Part shown: positions 36,141-44,137 of the stretch, piece after piece
Numbering within the stretch: the stretch's first letter is position 1
Layout: each line of letters begins with the position of its first letter
The notes under the pieces: generated by a model
Databases searched by the model: none
What the model saw: only the letters and a program-made list of their open reading frames with translations
Told to the model about the DNA's origin: nothing
Assembly: GCA_900548625.1 (NCBI GenBank)
Contig: URLO01000002.1
Span: forward strand, 35,664 to 99,663
From: an uncultured Eubacteriales bacterium
GTDB taxonomy: Bacteria > Bacillota > Clostridia > Oscillospirales > Oscillospiraceae
Length of the DNA: 64,000 nucleotides
Reading direction: 5' to 3'
Program-made: the position numbers and the translations under genes

Positions 36141-37649
36141 TCAGCACAGCGGCGCAAAAATGCGCAGGATCCCGTCCACGACCCAGCGGCGCGAGTACTG
36201 CTTCCGGTCATAGGGACTTCTTTCGCTGCATTTTGCCTGCGTGGCAAGGAAATCCTCCTTGACCCTCGCGACGATGCCGGAGCGGTAGAACAGAGAATTG
36301 TTTTCAAAATGCAGAAACAGGCTGCGGTAGTCCAGATTGACCGTTCCGATGGTCGCGACCTTGTCATCGGAGACGAAGCTCTTTGCATGTACGAAGCCGG
36401 GCGTGTACTCGTAGATCCTGACGCCGCCGGTCAGCAGCACCTGATAAAAGCTGCGGGACATCCGGAAGATCAGCTTTTTGTCGGGAATGCCGGGCATGAT
36501 GATCCGCACATCGACGCCGCGCTGCGCCGCCGCGAGCACGGCGTCCATCAGATCGTCGCCCAGCATGAGGTAGGGCGTAAAGAACCACGCATAGTCCGTG
36601 CTCTGCGAGAGCAGGTCGATGAGAAGCTGGTTGCTGGTCGCCTCGCGGTTCAGGGGCGAATCGTAGTAGCTGAGCACATAGCCGTCCGTTTCCTGCCCGT
36701 GCCGGTTTTCCTGCGGTGCGGGCATCGGCGTCGCTTCCGCGTCCTTCTGGAGGGCAAATGCGTTCCAGAACGTCAGGAACATGTGGGTAAAATTCCCGAC
36801 GGCCTCGCCGGGCAGACGGAAGCCGGTGTCCTTCCAGTGCCCGTAGGGATGCTCCAGATTGATGTAGCGGTCCGAGAGGTTGATACCGCCGCTGTAGGCG
36901 ACTTCGTTGTCCACGATCAGCATTTTGCGGTGGTCGCGATAGTTGGCGGTGCCTCGCAGCGCAAGCACCGGGTTAAACGGCACGCACGGGATGCCCTTTT
37001 TGCTCAGCTCGCGGGCGTTGGAGAAGCTGAAGGAGGAAATGCTGCCAAGGTCGTCGTACATGACGCGCACGTCCACGCCCTCCCGGAGCTTGCGCTCCAG
37101 CACCTCCACCATGGAATTCCACAGCCGCCCCGGTTCGATGATGAAATACTCGATGTAAATCGAGCGCTTCGCGCTTTCAAGATCGGCCAGCATGTCGGGG
37201 TACATGTCGTCGCCCAGCGGATAATAGCGAAGCGGCTCGGCGCTGCAAAGCGGATAGCCCGTCTTGTTTTCCAGCCAGCGGAGGGTCTGCTCCATGCGCT
37301 TTTCGCCGTCAAAGGGCGTCTGGCCGACGGTAAGCGGCAGCGGCTCGCCGCCCCGGACGCCTTGCAGCCGCTTTTTGAGCGGTCTTGCCGTCCGCTTGTT
37401 CCCGAAAAACAGGTACAGCACCGTGCCGGCCAGCGGCATCGTCAGGATGACGAGCAGCCAGAGCAGCTTGTAGGCGCTCTCGTCGCGTTTGATGACGATG
37501 AAAAGCACCAGAAAAAATGCCGCCGCAGACAGAAGCGACGCGATGACCGGCGCATAGGGGGCCAGCCACTTCATCAGCAGCAGATACCAGAGCACCTGCA
37601 AGGCTGCGACAGGGATGATGGTGAGCACGCGGCGTATGATCTTTCCCAT
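36141..37649 (-). CDS. cls: Cardiolipin synthase
   Basis: A full-length 502-residue Cls. Two or three N-terminal membrane helices (to about residue 80, ending VLYLFFGNKR) are followed by two phospholipase D halves with HRKMLIVDNEVAYSGGIN and HAKSFVSDDKVATIGTVN, then the family tail NLDYRSLFLHFE. It makes cardiolipin from two phosphatidylglycerol molecules at the membrane. The start has GGAGA upstream. It is downstream of a TetR regulator in the same direction, which may control it. The gene fragment at 2-655 is a second cls. Confidence 0.95.
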   Translation of the reverse strand: MGKIIRRVLTIIPVAALQVLWYLLLMKWLAPYAPVIASLLSAAAFFLVLFIVIKRDESAYKLLWLLVILTMPLAGTVLYLFFGNKRTARPLKKRLQGVRGGEPLPLTVGQTPFDGEKRMEQTLRWLENKTGYPLCSAEPLRYYPLGDDMYPDMLADLESAKRSIYIEYFIIEPGRLWNSMVEVLERKLREGVDVRVMYDDLGSISSFSFSNARELSKKGIPCVPFNPVLALRGTANYRDHRKMLIVDNEVAYSGGINLSDRYINLEHPYGHWKDTGFRLPGEAVGNFTHMFLTFWNAFALQKDAEATPMPAPQENRHGQETDGYVLSYYDSPLNREATSNQLLIDLLSQSTDYAWFFTPYLMLGDDLMDAVLAAAQRGVDVRIIMPGIPDKKLIFRMSRSFYQVLLTGGVRIYEYTPGFVHAKSFVSDDKVATIGTVNLDYRSLFLHFENNSLFYRSGIVARVKEDFLATQAKCSERSPYDRKQYSRRWVVDGILRIFAPLC

Positions 37650-37667
37650 TGCGGATCTCCTTTCCCG

Positions 37668-38195
37668 TTATGCCTCCTCCGAGGCGGCTTTCCATGCGCA
37701 GACGATCTGCGCCATTTCCTCGGGCGTCTGTTTGTACCCGCCGAGCACCCATGCGTTCATCAGCCCGAACAGCCCGAAGGTGATGAACTGGATGAAATAA
37801 TACGTCTTGGCGTCGGCCTGCGCGATGACGGGTGCTGCGCCCTGCAAGTAAAAACGCAGGATGACATCCTGATGGCCGCTTGCGTAGAGCAGGTCAAAGA
37901 CCGGGCGGATGGACAGGCAGAATTCAAACAGCGCCTGAATGTCCTCGGGACGGACACGCGCAATGCCGTCTCCGCCGCGCTGCGCAGAAAAGCGCTTCCA
38001 GAGGCAGAGGAGCTTGAAGGAAAGCACCTCGTCCTTGCTCTTAAAATAGCGGAAATATGTGGATCTTCCGACGTCCGCCTTGGCGGTCATCTCCTCGATG
38101 CTGATTTTTTCGAGCGGTTTTTCCTGCATCAGCTCCAGCAGCGCCGTGCCCATGCTCTCTTTCAGATAGTCCGTTGTTGCGGTCGTTCTGCGCAT
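37668..38195 (-). CDS. TetR/AcrR-family transcriptional regulator
   Basis: A 175-residue repressor with an N-terminal TetR helix-turn-helix (ISIEEMTAKADVGRSTYFRYFKSKDEVL, about 30-57) and a C-terminal ligand/dimer domain that I cannot assign. I start at the ATG at 38195, preceded by GGGGAGGC; an in-frame extension to 38252 would overlap its own promoter. It precedes cls and a second PLD gene and probably regulates itself and them through the inverted repeat at 38246-38266. Confidence 0.87.
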   Translation of the reverse strand: MRRTTATTDYLKESMGTALLELMQEKPLEKISIEEMTAKADVGRSTYFRYFKSKDEVLSFKLLCLWKRFSAQRGGDGIARVRPEDIQALFEFCLSIRPVFDLLYASGHQDVILRFYLQGAAPVIAQADAKTYYFIQFITFGLFGLMNAWVLGGYKQTPEEMAQIVCAWKAASEEA

Positions 38196-38245
38196 CCAAA
38201 GCGCCTCCCCGGTTCGTGTCTCCACGCGATATACGCATTTGTTTG

Positions 38246-38266
38246 GTATCATCGTTTTATTGATAC
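38246..38266. promoter_or_regulatory. Candidate TetR operator
   Basis: GTATCA and TGATAC form an inverted repeat with a 9-base centre just downstream of the -10 box. Related TATACTATC/GATACTATC direct copies lie within 25 bases, overlapping the promoter. Confidence 0.4.
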
Positions 38267-38279
38267 TATCGTTTCTTTT

Positions 38280-38308
38280 ATACTATCATCCCATATCGCA
38301 GCTGTCAA
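38280..38308 (-). promoter_or_regulatory. Promoter of the TetR-cls-PLD unit
   Basis: On the minus strand a consensus TTGACA (38308-38303) is followed after 17 bases by TAGTAT (38285-38280), about 85 bases before the TetR start. Confidence 0.6.
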
Positions 38309-38357
38309 GCGTGATCTTTGCCGGACGCCTCGCATTTCAAAAACGGGCGCAAAGCAG

Positions 38358-38394
38358 AAAAGTCCCTCCGTATGCCCGCGGCATACGGAGGGAC
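38358..38394 (-). terminator. Intrinsic terminator ending the 25-kb surface-protein unit
   Basis: A perfect 15-bp stem (38362-38376 with 38380-38394) with a 3-base loop is followed on the minus strand by TTTT. It lies about 60 bases after the lipoprotein gene. Confidence 0.85.
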
Positions 38395-38453
38395 AGGGCT
38401 TGTCAAAAAAGTCTCACGGTTTTTTTGTGCTTGTCAAACGCGCTCCGGCAGGC

Positions 38454-39419
38454 TCAGTGCATGCGGTAGAGGCTGCTTTCACCGCGCGCGATGCGCGCCG
38501 CGTCCACCAGCGCATACAGGCACTGCTCCGTCGCCATCAGGTTGCTCTCGCCGTCCGGCGTGTGGCGGAAGCTCCCGTCCTCCAGCGCATAGCGCGCCAG
38601 AACGTCCGGAAGCGCGGCGCCGTTTTTCACGAAGCGCTCGTCCGTGAGCGGAACCCCCAGCTCACACAGCGCCACAAGCACCTGCGCCGCACTTTCACTG
38701 CTTTCGCTGCCATAGGCGAAGAAGCCGCCGTTTGGACGCTGCTGCGTGCTCAGCCAGTCCAGCGCCCGCTCCACGGCCGCGTTCACGGCATCGTCATCGG
38801 TATACTTCGCAAGCGCCTGAAGCGCCATCGCCGTCATGTCCACGTCCTCGCTGCCTGCGGCGAGCCCCCACGCGCCGTTTTCCGTCTGCGCGTCCAGAAT
38901 CGTCTGCACGTAGCGCGCCCTGCTGGCCTGCGTGCCGGAAACCGTCTGCGGAATCGCATACGCGCCCGCGTCCAGCGCGATCAGCGCCCATATGGGGCCG
39001 TTGAGCCCCTGCCAGAGCGTCTGCTCATGGTCGGCAAGCGGCAGCAGCAGATCGTAGCCCGCCACATCGGATGGATCTTTTCCGATCGCCGTCAGCGCGA
39101 GGATGACGCGGCTGTACTCGGTGTTTTTCCGCGCATCCAGCACGCCGCCGCATGCGCGGAGCGTTTCGCAGAGCCGGTCGTAGTATCCCTCAAAATACCC
39201 GTCCTTCACCGTGCAGCCCGCGCGCGCCAGTCCGATGACCGCCCACTCGCCGCCGACGCTGCCGCACGAGGGCTCCGTGACCGTGCCCATCAGATACGCG
39301 GCGGTCTTTTCAGCCTGCGTTTTTTCTGCGGGCGCGGCGCAGCCGCTGAACGCCAGTGTAAGCAGAAGCAGCAGCGCGGACGCTCTGCGTAGCCAGCCTG
39401 ATTTTCCAGTTCTTTTCAT
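38454..39419 (-). CDS. Lipoprotein with alpha6/alpha6-toroid (prenyltransferase/cobalamin-binding-like) repeats
   Basis: A 321-residue lipoprotein: the signal ends in a lipobox, LAFSGC (Cys about residue 27). The rest is helical repeats of the terpene-cyclase/prenyltransferase toroid type, best seen in ILDAQTENGAWG...DVDMTAMALQALAKY and WLSTQQRPNGGFF...SAAQVLVALCELGV. The same fold forms the cobalamin-binding barrel of intrinsic factor and transcobalamin. No cyclase DxDD motif is apparent, so ligand binding at the membrane surface is more likely than catalysis. It starts two bases after the PQQ/dockerin gene stop and is last in the unit. Confidence 0.8.
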   Translation of the reverse strand: MKRTGKSGWLRRASALLLLLTLAFSGCAAPAEKTQAEKTAAYLMGTVTEPSCGSVGGEWAVIGLARAGCTVKDGYFEGYYDRLCETLRACGGVLDARKNTEYSRVILALTAIGKDPSDVAGYDLLLPLADHEQTLWQGLNGPIWALIALDAGAYAIPQTVSGTQASRARYVQTILDAQTENGAWGLAAGSEDVDMTAMALQALAKYTDDDAVNAAVERALDWLSTQQRPNGGFFAYGSESSESAAQVLVALCELGVPLTDERFVKNGAALPDVLARYALEDGSFRHTPDGESNLMATEQCLYALVDAARIARGESSLYRMH

Positions 39420-39420
39420 A

Positions 39421-42400
39421 TCAGTTTCCCTTTTCTGCCGGGAACTTCTCCAGCCTTCCGCTGTAATAGGCGTAGATCATGGATGCATCCAGATTGTCGA
39501 TCACGCCGTCGCCGTTCACATCCGCGCAGGCCGCCTGCTCGTCCGAGAGCGTCCCCTTTCCGTTGTACGCGGCATAGACCATCGCCGCGTCCAGATTGTC
39601 GATCACGCCGTCGCCGTTCACATTGCCGAGGCGGCGTCCGGCGCCGCCGGTGACGGTGAGCGTGATCGTCGTCTGCGGCGTCTCAACGGGCTGGCCCGCC
39701 TCCGAGGTCCCGTCGGCGTTGTCCGCATTGCGGTATTTTGCATACGGGAACAGGATCGTAAACTCTGTGTCCTCCTGTGTCAGCGGCTCGGTCGAGAAGC
39801 GGACATAGCGCGTCACATCGCGCACCTTGCCGTTTGCATACGTCACGGTCACCTTCATGCCGGTCGGGTCGAACGGCTCGCCCTCGGCGTAGTTGAGCTT
39901 GTCCGGCATTTTCTCAACGTTGACGCTTCGGATGCTTGCACCAAACGCCATCAGCCGCGCGGAATCGTTCTTAAAATAGATCGTGCCGTACTCGTCCGCG
40001 ATGGGGCTGCAGATCGCATACTGCGCCTCATCGCCGGCCGGCGTGAACAGCGCATAGGGCGTGTCGTATGTCTCGGTCTTTCCGCCCACCGCAAAGCTTT
40101 CCTTCGTCACGAATTCTGCGCTCGTCTGACCGGGACGGTCGCGCAGGACGCGGAGCTTGCCGGGCGTGAAATTGTCGAAGAAATACACATAGACATAGCC
40201 TGTGTCCGCGTAAGCCGTGGTGAGCAGGCCGCTCGTCTGCGGATAGCCCTGCGTTCTGACCTTGTAGGCGATCTTCCACTTGTCCAGATCGATGACTGTC
40301 AGATTGTGGCCGGAATAGGCCTTGAACTGGCCGGTGCCGGAGATGCCGATATACGCCCGGTGGTTATACACGACCGGCGTGCAGGTGCTCATGGCGGGGT
40401 TGGTAAGCTGGTCGGCGTAGTTGTCCAGCTTGAGCTCGCGCAGCTCGCTGATGCGCCACGCGCCGTTTTCCTGTGCCACGCGGGCGCGGTAGAAGTAGCC
40501 GCCCTTCGTTGTGAAGTAATATGCGTCCGTTTCCGCGTCATAGCAGATGCTGCTGCGCTGGTCGGCGCAGATACCCTCGCGGCGGTCCATGACACGGCCC
40601 GTTCTGCGGTCGAGCATCAGAAGCTCCGCCGTCTTATGAACGCCGCTCTCACTCGCGTAGCCGCTCTGACCGTCGTCCGTGCCGATCAGCAGGAAGTCAT
40701 CGCACACATACGCGCCTGCCCAGTAAAAGCCGCCGGTCTGCGTATGCGTCCAGGTCGGAATCTTCTGCTCGAGTCTGTTCGACGGGTCCTCATCCGTCAC
40801 GGACAGGCAGACAAAGTTTGCATCGAGCGTCTCACCCTGCCAGAAACCCGTGTAGAGATATCCGTCATACACGACGATCGGGCAGTTCGGCTGGCCGCCG
40901 ATGGTGTCCGTATAGAGCCAGAGGGATTCGAGCGTCTTTGCATCAAAGGCCTGAATGCGGCCGTTTGACAGGCCGACAAAGATCATGCCCTCATAATAGG
41001 TCGGCGGATTGATGGCAAAGCTGGAGCCGCCCGCCATCGTTCCCTGCGCCAGCACCTCGCCGGAGACCGCATCCACGCGGTAGAGCGTCGAGGCAGCATA
41101 GGTGATGAGGCTTCCGTCCACAAGGATCGGGCAGCCGACGGCATTTCCGGAGTAGCCCTCGCCGAGCTGTGTTGCCCAGCTGAGCATCGAGTCCGCCGCG
41201 CTGATCGGCATCGGACTTGCGACAACGCCGTTGTTCGTGTAGTTCGTGCCGCCCGCGACAAGCTTCCCCTGCGCACTGTCATACGTGTAGGAGGTGCCGC
41301 GGAAATCCGCCCATTCTGCCTCAAGCGTTCGGTCAAGCGTTGTATTTTCTGCCGCCTTTGAAAGCTGCATCGATGCCGCGGCGCTGAGCGCGCCGTCCGC
41401 GCCGGTCACGACTGCGGCAGAAGTCCCGTCGGAGAACGTCAGCACTGTCTCGCCGTTTTCGTTGTCTGCGGCGCGGAGCCAGCCCGTTTTGCCCGCGTAG
41501 CCGCGCGCCGTCAGATCGTAGTCATAGGTAAAGTCCTTGGAAATGCTCCATGTACCGTTTGCATCCGGCCAGATGCGCGTGCCGGTCCCGCGGTCAACGA
41601 GCACCAGCAGCGCATCCGACGGCGTAAGCTCCGGCGTGAACGCGACCGGCGGCACCTTTTCCACCCTCAGGAGGATCTCGGTGACCGCATCCGGGCTATG
41701 CGTGTTTTTCACGCGGATCGTCACCGTTTCCGCCTCGTTCGTGCCATTCAGCGCAGCAAGATAGCCGCCGTTTCCGTCCGGCTCCGCGCCGGCGACCTCG
41801 ACCGCATATCCGTTTTCACCCGCGCCGTAGGGCATAACGACCGTTTTTCTCAGCACGGGCTGCACTGTGAGCGCACGCGCGCCCATCGGCGCGGTGACGG
41901 CATACTGCGTCACGGACGCGGCATAGTCCGGCGTCATTTTCATTGCGGCGCCCGCGTAGGAGACCCGCAGCGCGTCAAGCGACAGCGTGCGGCGGATCGT
42001 GACCGTGTAGTCCTGATAATACGTCACGCCGCCCTGCGTTCTCGAGGCGCGGAACGTCAGGGTGTTGCCAAGTGCGTTGGACATCAGAAGACTTTGCAGA
42101 ATCGACGCCTTCGAGACAGGCACCGTGTTCTTTTTTCCATTCTGGCTCGGGCTTTGCGAGATGCGGTGATAGACCGCCGTGAGCGTGATGTCCGCCGCCG
42201 TGAGTCCGAGTGCCTCCAGCGCAGCCTCGTCAATCAGCGACGCCTGCGCATACATGGACGAGCTTCTGTCCGAAACCAGAAGCGTATAGCTGTGCCGGTC
42301 AGAGGAGAACGCGCCCTCCTCAAAGGTGTAGAGTGTGCTCATGCCGCGCTTTTCGGACAGCTTCACCCCGCCGATCCAGTCCGCCGTATCGACGCGGACA

Positions 42401-44091
42401 GCAATGCGCTGCACGGCGGCGCTCTTCTGGAAGCTGCCGCTCGTGTGATAGTCTCCGATCGAGGCGATGTATGTGTACGTTTCACCGGGGATCAGCTTGT
42501 AGGTATAGGGATTCTCAACGCTGAGCGGCGAGATCTCCTCGCCGTTCAGATTGTAGACCGCCAGCGTCACATTTTCCTGCGAAATGCCGAAGATCGCGTT
42601 TTTTCCGTCCGCCTTGGAAAAGCGGAGCGTATACACGCTCTCCCGCGCGCCCGCGCAGGAAAGCGTGAGCTGCACGAGCGTTTCATCCTCCGAAAGCGCG
42701 ACCACAGCCGAGCTTCCCGTCATCGGCTCGCCGTTCACGCGCACCGCATAATCGCCGAAGGTCACCGGCGTGATCTCGACCGAGGACACGCCCGACAGGA
42801 CCTGATAGTTGTATTGTCTGGTATCCGGCGAAAACAGCTCCGTTGCGCCCTGCACGCGCCCGTTTTCGTCGCAGACGCGCAGGGCGGAGAGCGAAAGGCT
42901 CCGCTCAAGGACGAGCGTGTATTCCTGTGAGCGCAGATACCCGTTTGCATCCTGCACGCCGACGCGGTAGGCGACACATGCGCCGCCCGCACCGGCCGCC
43001 AGCACGCCGGTCACCGGCGAGACAAACGAGTTCCACGCTCTCGTCGAGAGGGCGGGTGCGTTCTGCGGGTCGATGACCGTTCCGTCTGTTCTGGTGTAAT
43101 AGGCGTTCAGCTTCGGCGTGTCGGAAAACACGCTGTGGTCATAATCTGCATAGAAATACACGCTGCCCGCCGCATACGTATCGGGCACGCACGCGCGGAG
43201 CGTATGATCTTCCGCCGTGACGGCAAGCTCTGCCTGCGCGAACGCCTCCTTGCCGGAGGCAAGAGAAACGCGCGCGCCCGCCGCCATCCACTCGCCGGAA
43301 GGCAGCTCCGCGGAGACGGTCTGCTCCCCGGAGACGGAGATGGTTCCGTCGATACGGTTGTGCGCCTGCACAACATGGAACGCATACTCGCCTGCGACAA
43401 GCGTGAGCACGCCGTCGCCGTCCTCGTCCGTGAAGGTCTTTCCGTAGGCATTTTCCGCCGTGATGGCGATGCCGGGCCGGTTGGCGGCAGAATAACGCTC
43501 CGCGCCGTCCGTGAAGGTGACACGGAAGCCCTCGCCGCCCTGTGCCTGCTCATACGCCGCGATCGCGCCCGTGAGCGCGTCCGCGAGCGCCTGAAGCTGC
43601 GTCTCGTCCGTGGCTGCAAAGTCTGCGCACGCCGCATCATAGGCGCTCTTTGCCGCCTTTTGGACATCCTGTGGCTTTTCCAGATAGTCCGCCATGACGC
43701 CGATCAGCGAAAGCCGTGCCGGCGTCATAAACTGCTCGCCTTCATAGAAGCAGAAATACCGCACAGAGGACGCACGCGCGTCCAGATCATAGCCGCCGTT
43801 TTCGTCACTGCGGTTAAAATTTCCGTCCACGCCGTCGATCTGTTCGACCCAACCCTGCTCCAGACCCTTGAAGATATGTCCGCTTGCCAGCAGCACCTGC
43901 CGGACGGTCGCCTCCGGGTCTGTATAGTACAGCTTCTCCGGCGGCACGATGACGCCGCTTTCCTTTGACGCGGAAAAATAGAAAAACTGCGTCTGTGTGT
44001 TCTCTGCCGCAAACGCTGCGCCCAAAAGCGACATCAGAAGCGCCGCGCACAGAAATAGAAGCAGGGTACGGCGAAAAATGCTCTGTTTCAT
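39421..44091 (-). CDS. Giant secreted protein: DUF4430-like, cadherin-like, PQQ propeller, Ig-like, dockerin
   Basis: A 1556-residue secreted protein. After a signal peptide (to about 28) comes a DUF4430-like segment (about 45-125: ATVRQVLLASGHIFKG, YDLDARASSVRYFCFYE), a carboxypeptidase-regulatory-like module, and cadherin-like beta-sandwich repeats (SLSLSALRVCD, SLDALRVSYAG). A PQQ-type beta-propeller spans about 980-1390 (repeats such as SLITYAASTLYRVDAVSGEVLA). A bacterial Ig-like module (LNYAEGEPFDPTGMKVTVTY) precedes a C-terminal type I dockerin (NVNGDGVIDNLDAAMVYA, then DVNGDGVIDNLDASMIYA). The dockerin should dock on cohesins encoded upstream. The role is unknown; I infer a structural or binding part of the surface complex. 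Confidence 0.85.
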   Translation of the reverse strand: MKQSIFRRTLLLFLCAALLMSLLGAAFAAENTQTQFFYFSASKESGVIVPPEKLYYTDPEATVRQVLLASGHIFKGLEQGWVEQIDGVDGNFNRSDENGGYDLDARASSVRYFCFYEGEQFMTPARLSLIGVMADYLEKPQDVQKAAKSAYDAACADFAATDETQLQALADALTGAIAAYEQAQGGEGFRVTFTDGAERYSAANRPGIAITAENAYGKTFTDEDGDGVLTLVAGEYAFHVVQAHNRIDGTISVSGEQTVSAELPSGEWMAAGARVSLASGKEAFAQAELAVTAEDHTLRACVPDTYAAGSVYFYADYDHSVFSDTPKLNAYYTRTDGTVIDPQNAPALSTRAWNSFVSPVTGVLAAGAGGACVAYRVGVQDANGYLRSQEYTLVLERSLSLSALRVCDENGRVQGATELFSPDTRQYNYQVLSGVSSVEITPVTFGDYAVRVNGEPMTGSSAVVALSEDETLVQLTLSCAGARESVYTLRFSKADGKNAIFGISQENVTLAVYNLNGEEISPLSVENPYTYKLIPGETYTYIASIGDYHTSGSFQKSAAVQRIAVRVDTADWIGGVKLSEKRGMSTLYTFEEGAFSSDRHSYTLLVSDRSSSMYAQASLIDEAALEALGLTAADITLTAVYHRISQSPSQNGKKNTVPVSKASILQSLLMSNALGNTLTFRASRTQGGVTYYQDYTVTIRRTLSLDALRVSYAGAAMKMTPDYAASVTQYAVTAPMGARALTVQPVLRKTVVMPYGAGENGYAVEVAGAEPDGNGGYLAALNGTNEAETVTIRVKNTHSPDAVTEILLRVEKVPPVAFTPELTPSDALLVLVDRGTGTRIWPDANGTWSISKDFTYDYDLTARGYAGKTGWLRAADNENGETVLTFSDGTSAAVVTGADGALSAAASMQLSKAAENTTLDRTLEAEWADFRGTSYTYDSAQGKLVAGGTNYTNNGVVASPMPISAADSMLSWATQLGEGYSGNAVGCPILVDGSLITYAASTLYRVDAVSGEVLAQGTMAGGSSFAINPPTYYEGMIFVGLSNGRIQAFDAKTLESLWLYTDTIGGQPNCPIVVYDGYLYTGFWQGETLDANFVCLSVTDEDPSNRLEQKIPTWTHTQTGGFYWAGAYVCDDFLLIGTDDGQSGYASESGVHKTAELLMLDRRTGRVMDRREGICADQRSSICYDAETDAYYFTTKGGYFYRARVAQENGAWRISELRELKLDNYADQLTNPAMSTCTPVVYNHRAYIGISGTGQFKAYSGHNLTVIDLDKWKIAYKVRTQGYPQTSGLLTTAYADTGYVYVYFFDNFTPGKLRVLRDRPGQTSAEFVTKESFAVGGKTETYDTPYALFTPAGDEAQYAICSPIADEYGTIYFKNDSARLMAFGASIRSVNVEKMPDKLNYAEGEPFDPTGMKVTVTYANGKVRDVTRYVRFSTEPLTQEDTEFTILFPYAKYRNADNADGTSEAGQPVETPQTTITLTVTGGAGRRLGNVNGDGVIDNLDAAMVYAAYNGKGTLSDEQAACADVNGDGVIDNLDASMIYAYYSGRLEKFPAEKGN

Positions 44092-44137
44092 ATTCTTTCA
44101 TCCTTTCTTTCGGAAGCTCTGAAGGAGGTTCCGGCCC

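Noticed and set aside
34998..39392. A 1464-codon open frame on the plus strand, and similar ones at 57893-63298 and 50175-52844
   Set aside because: They lie antisense to well-supported genes, have Arg/His/Ala-rich low-information translations and no domains; they result from high-GC codon bias.
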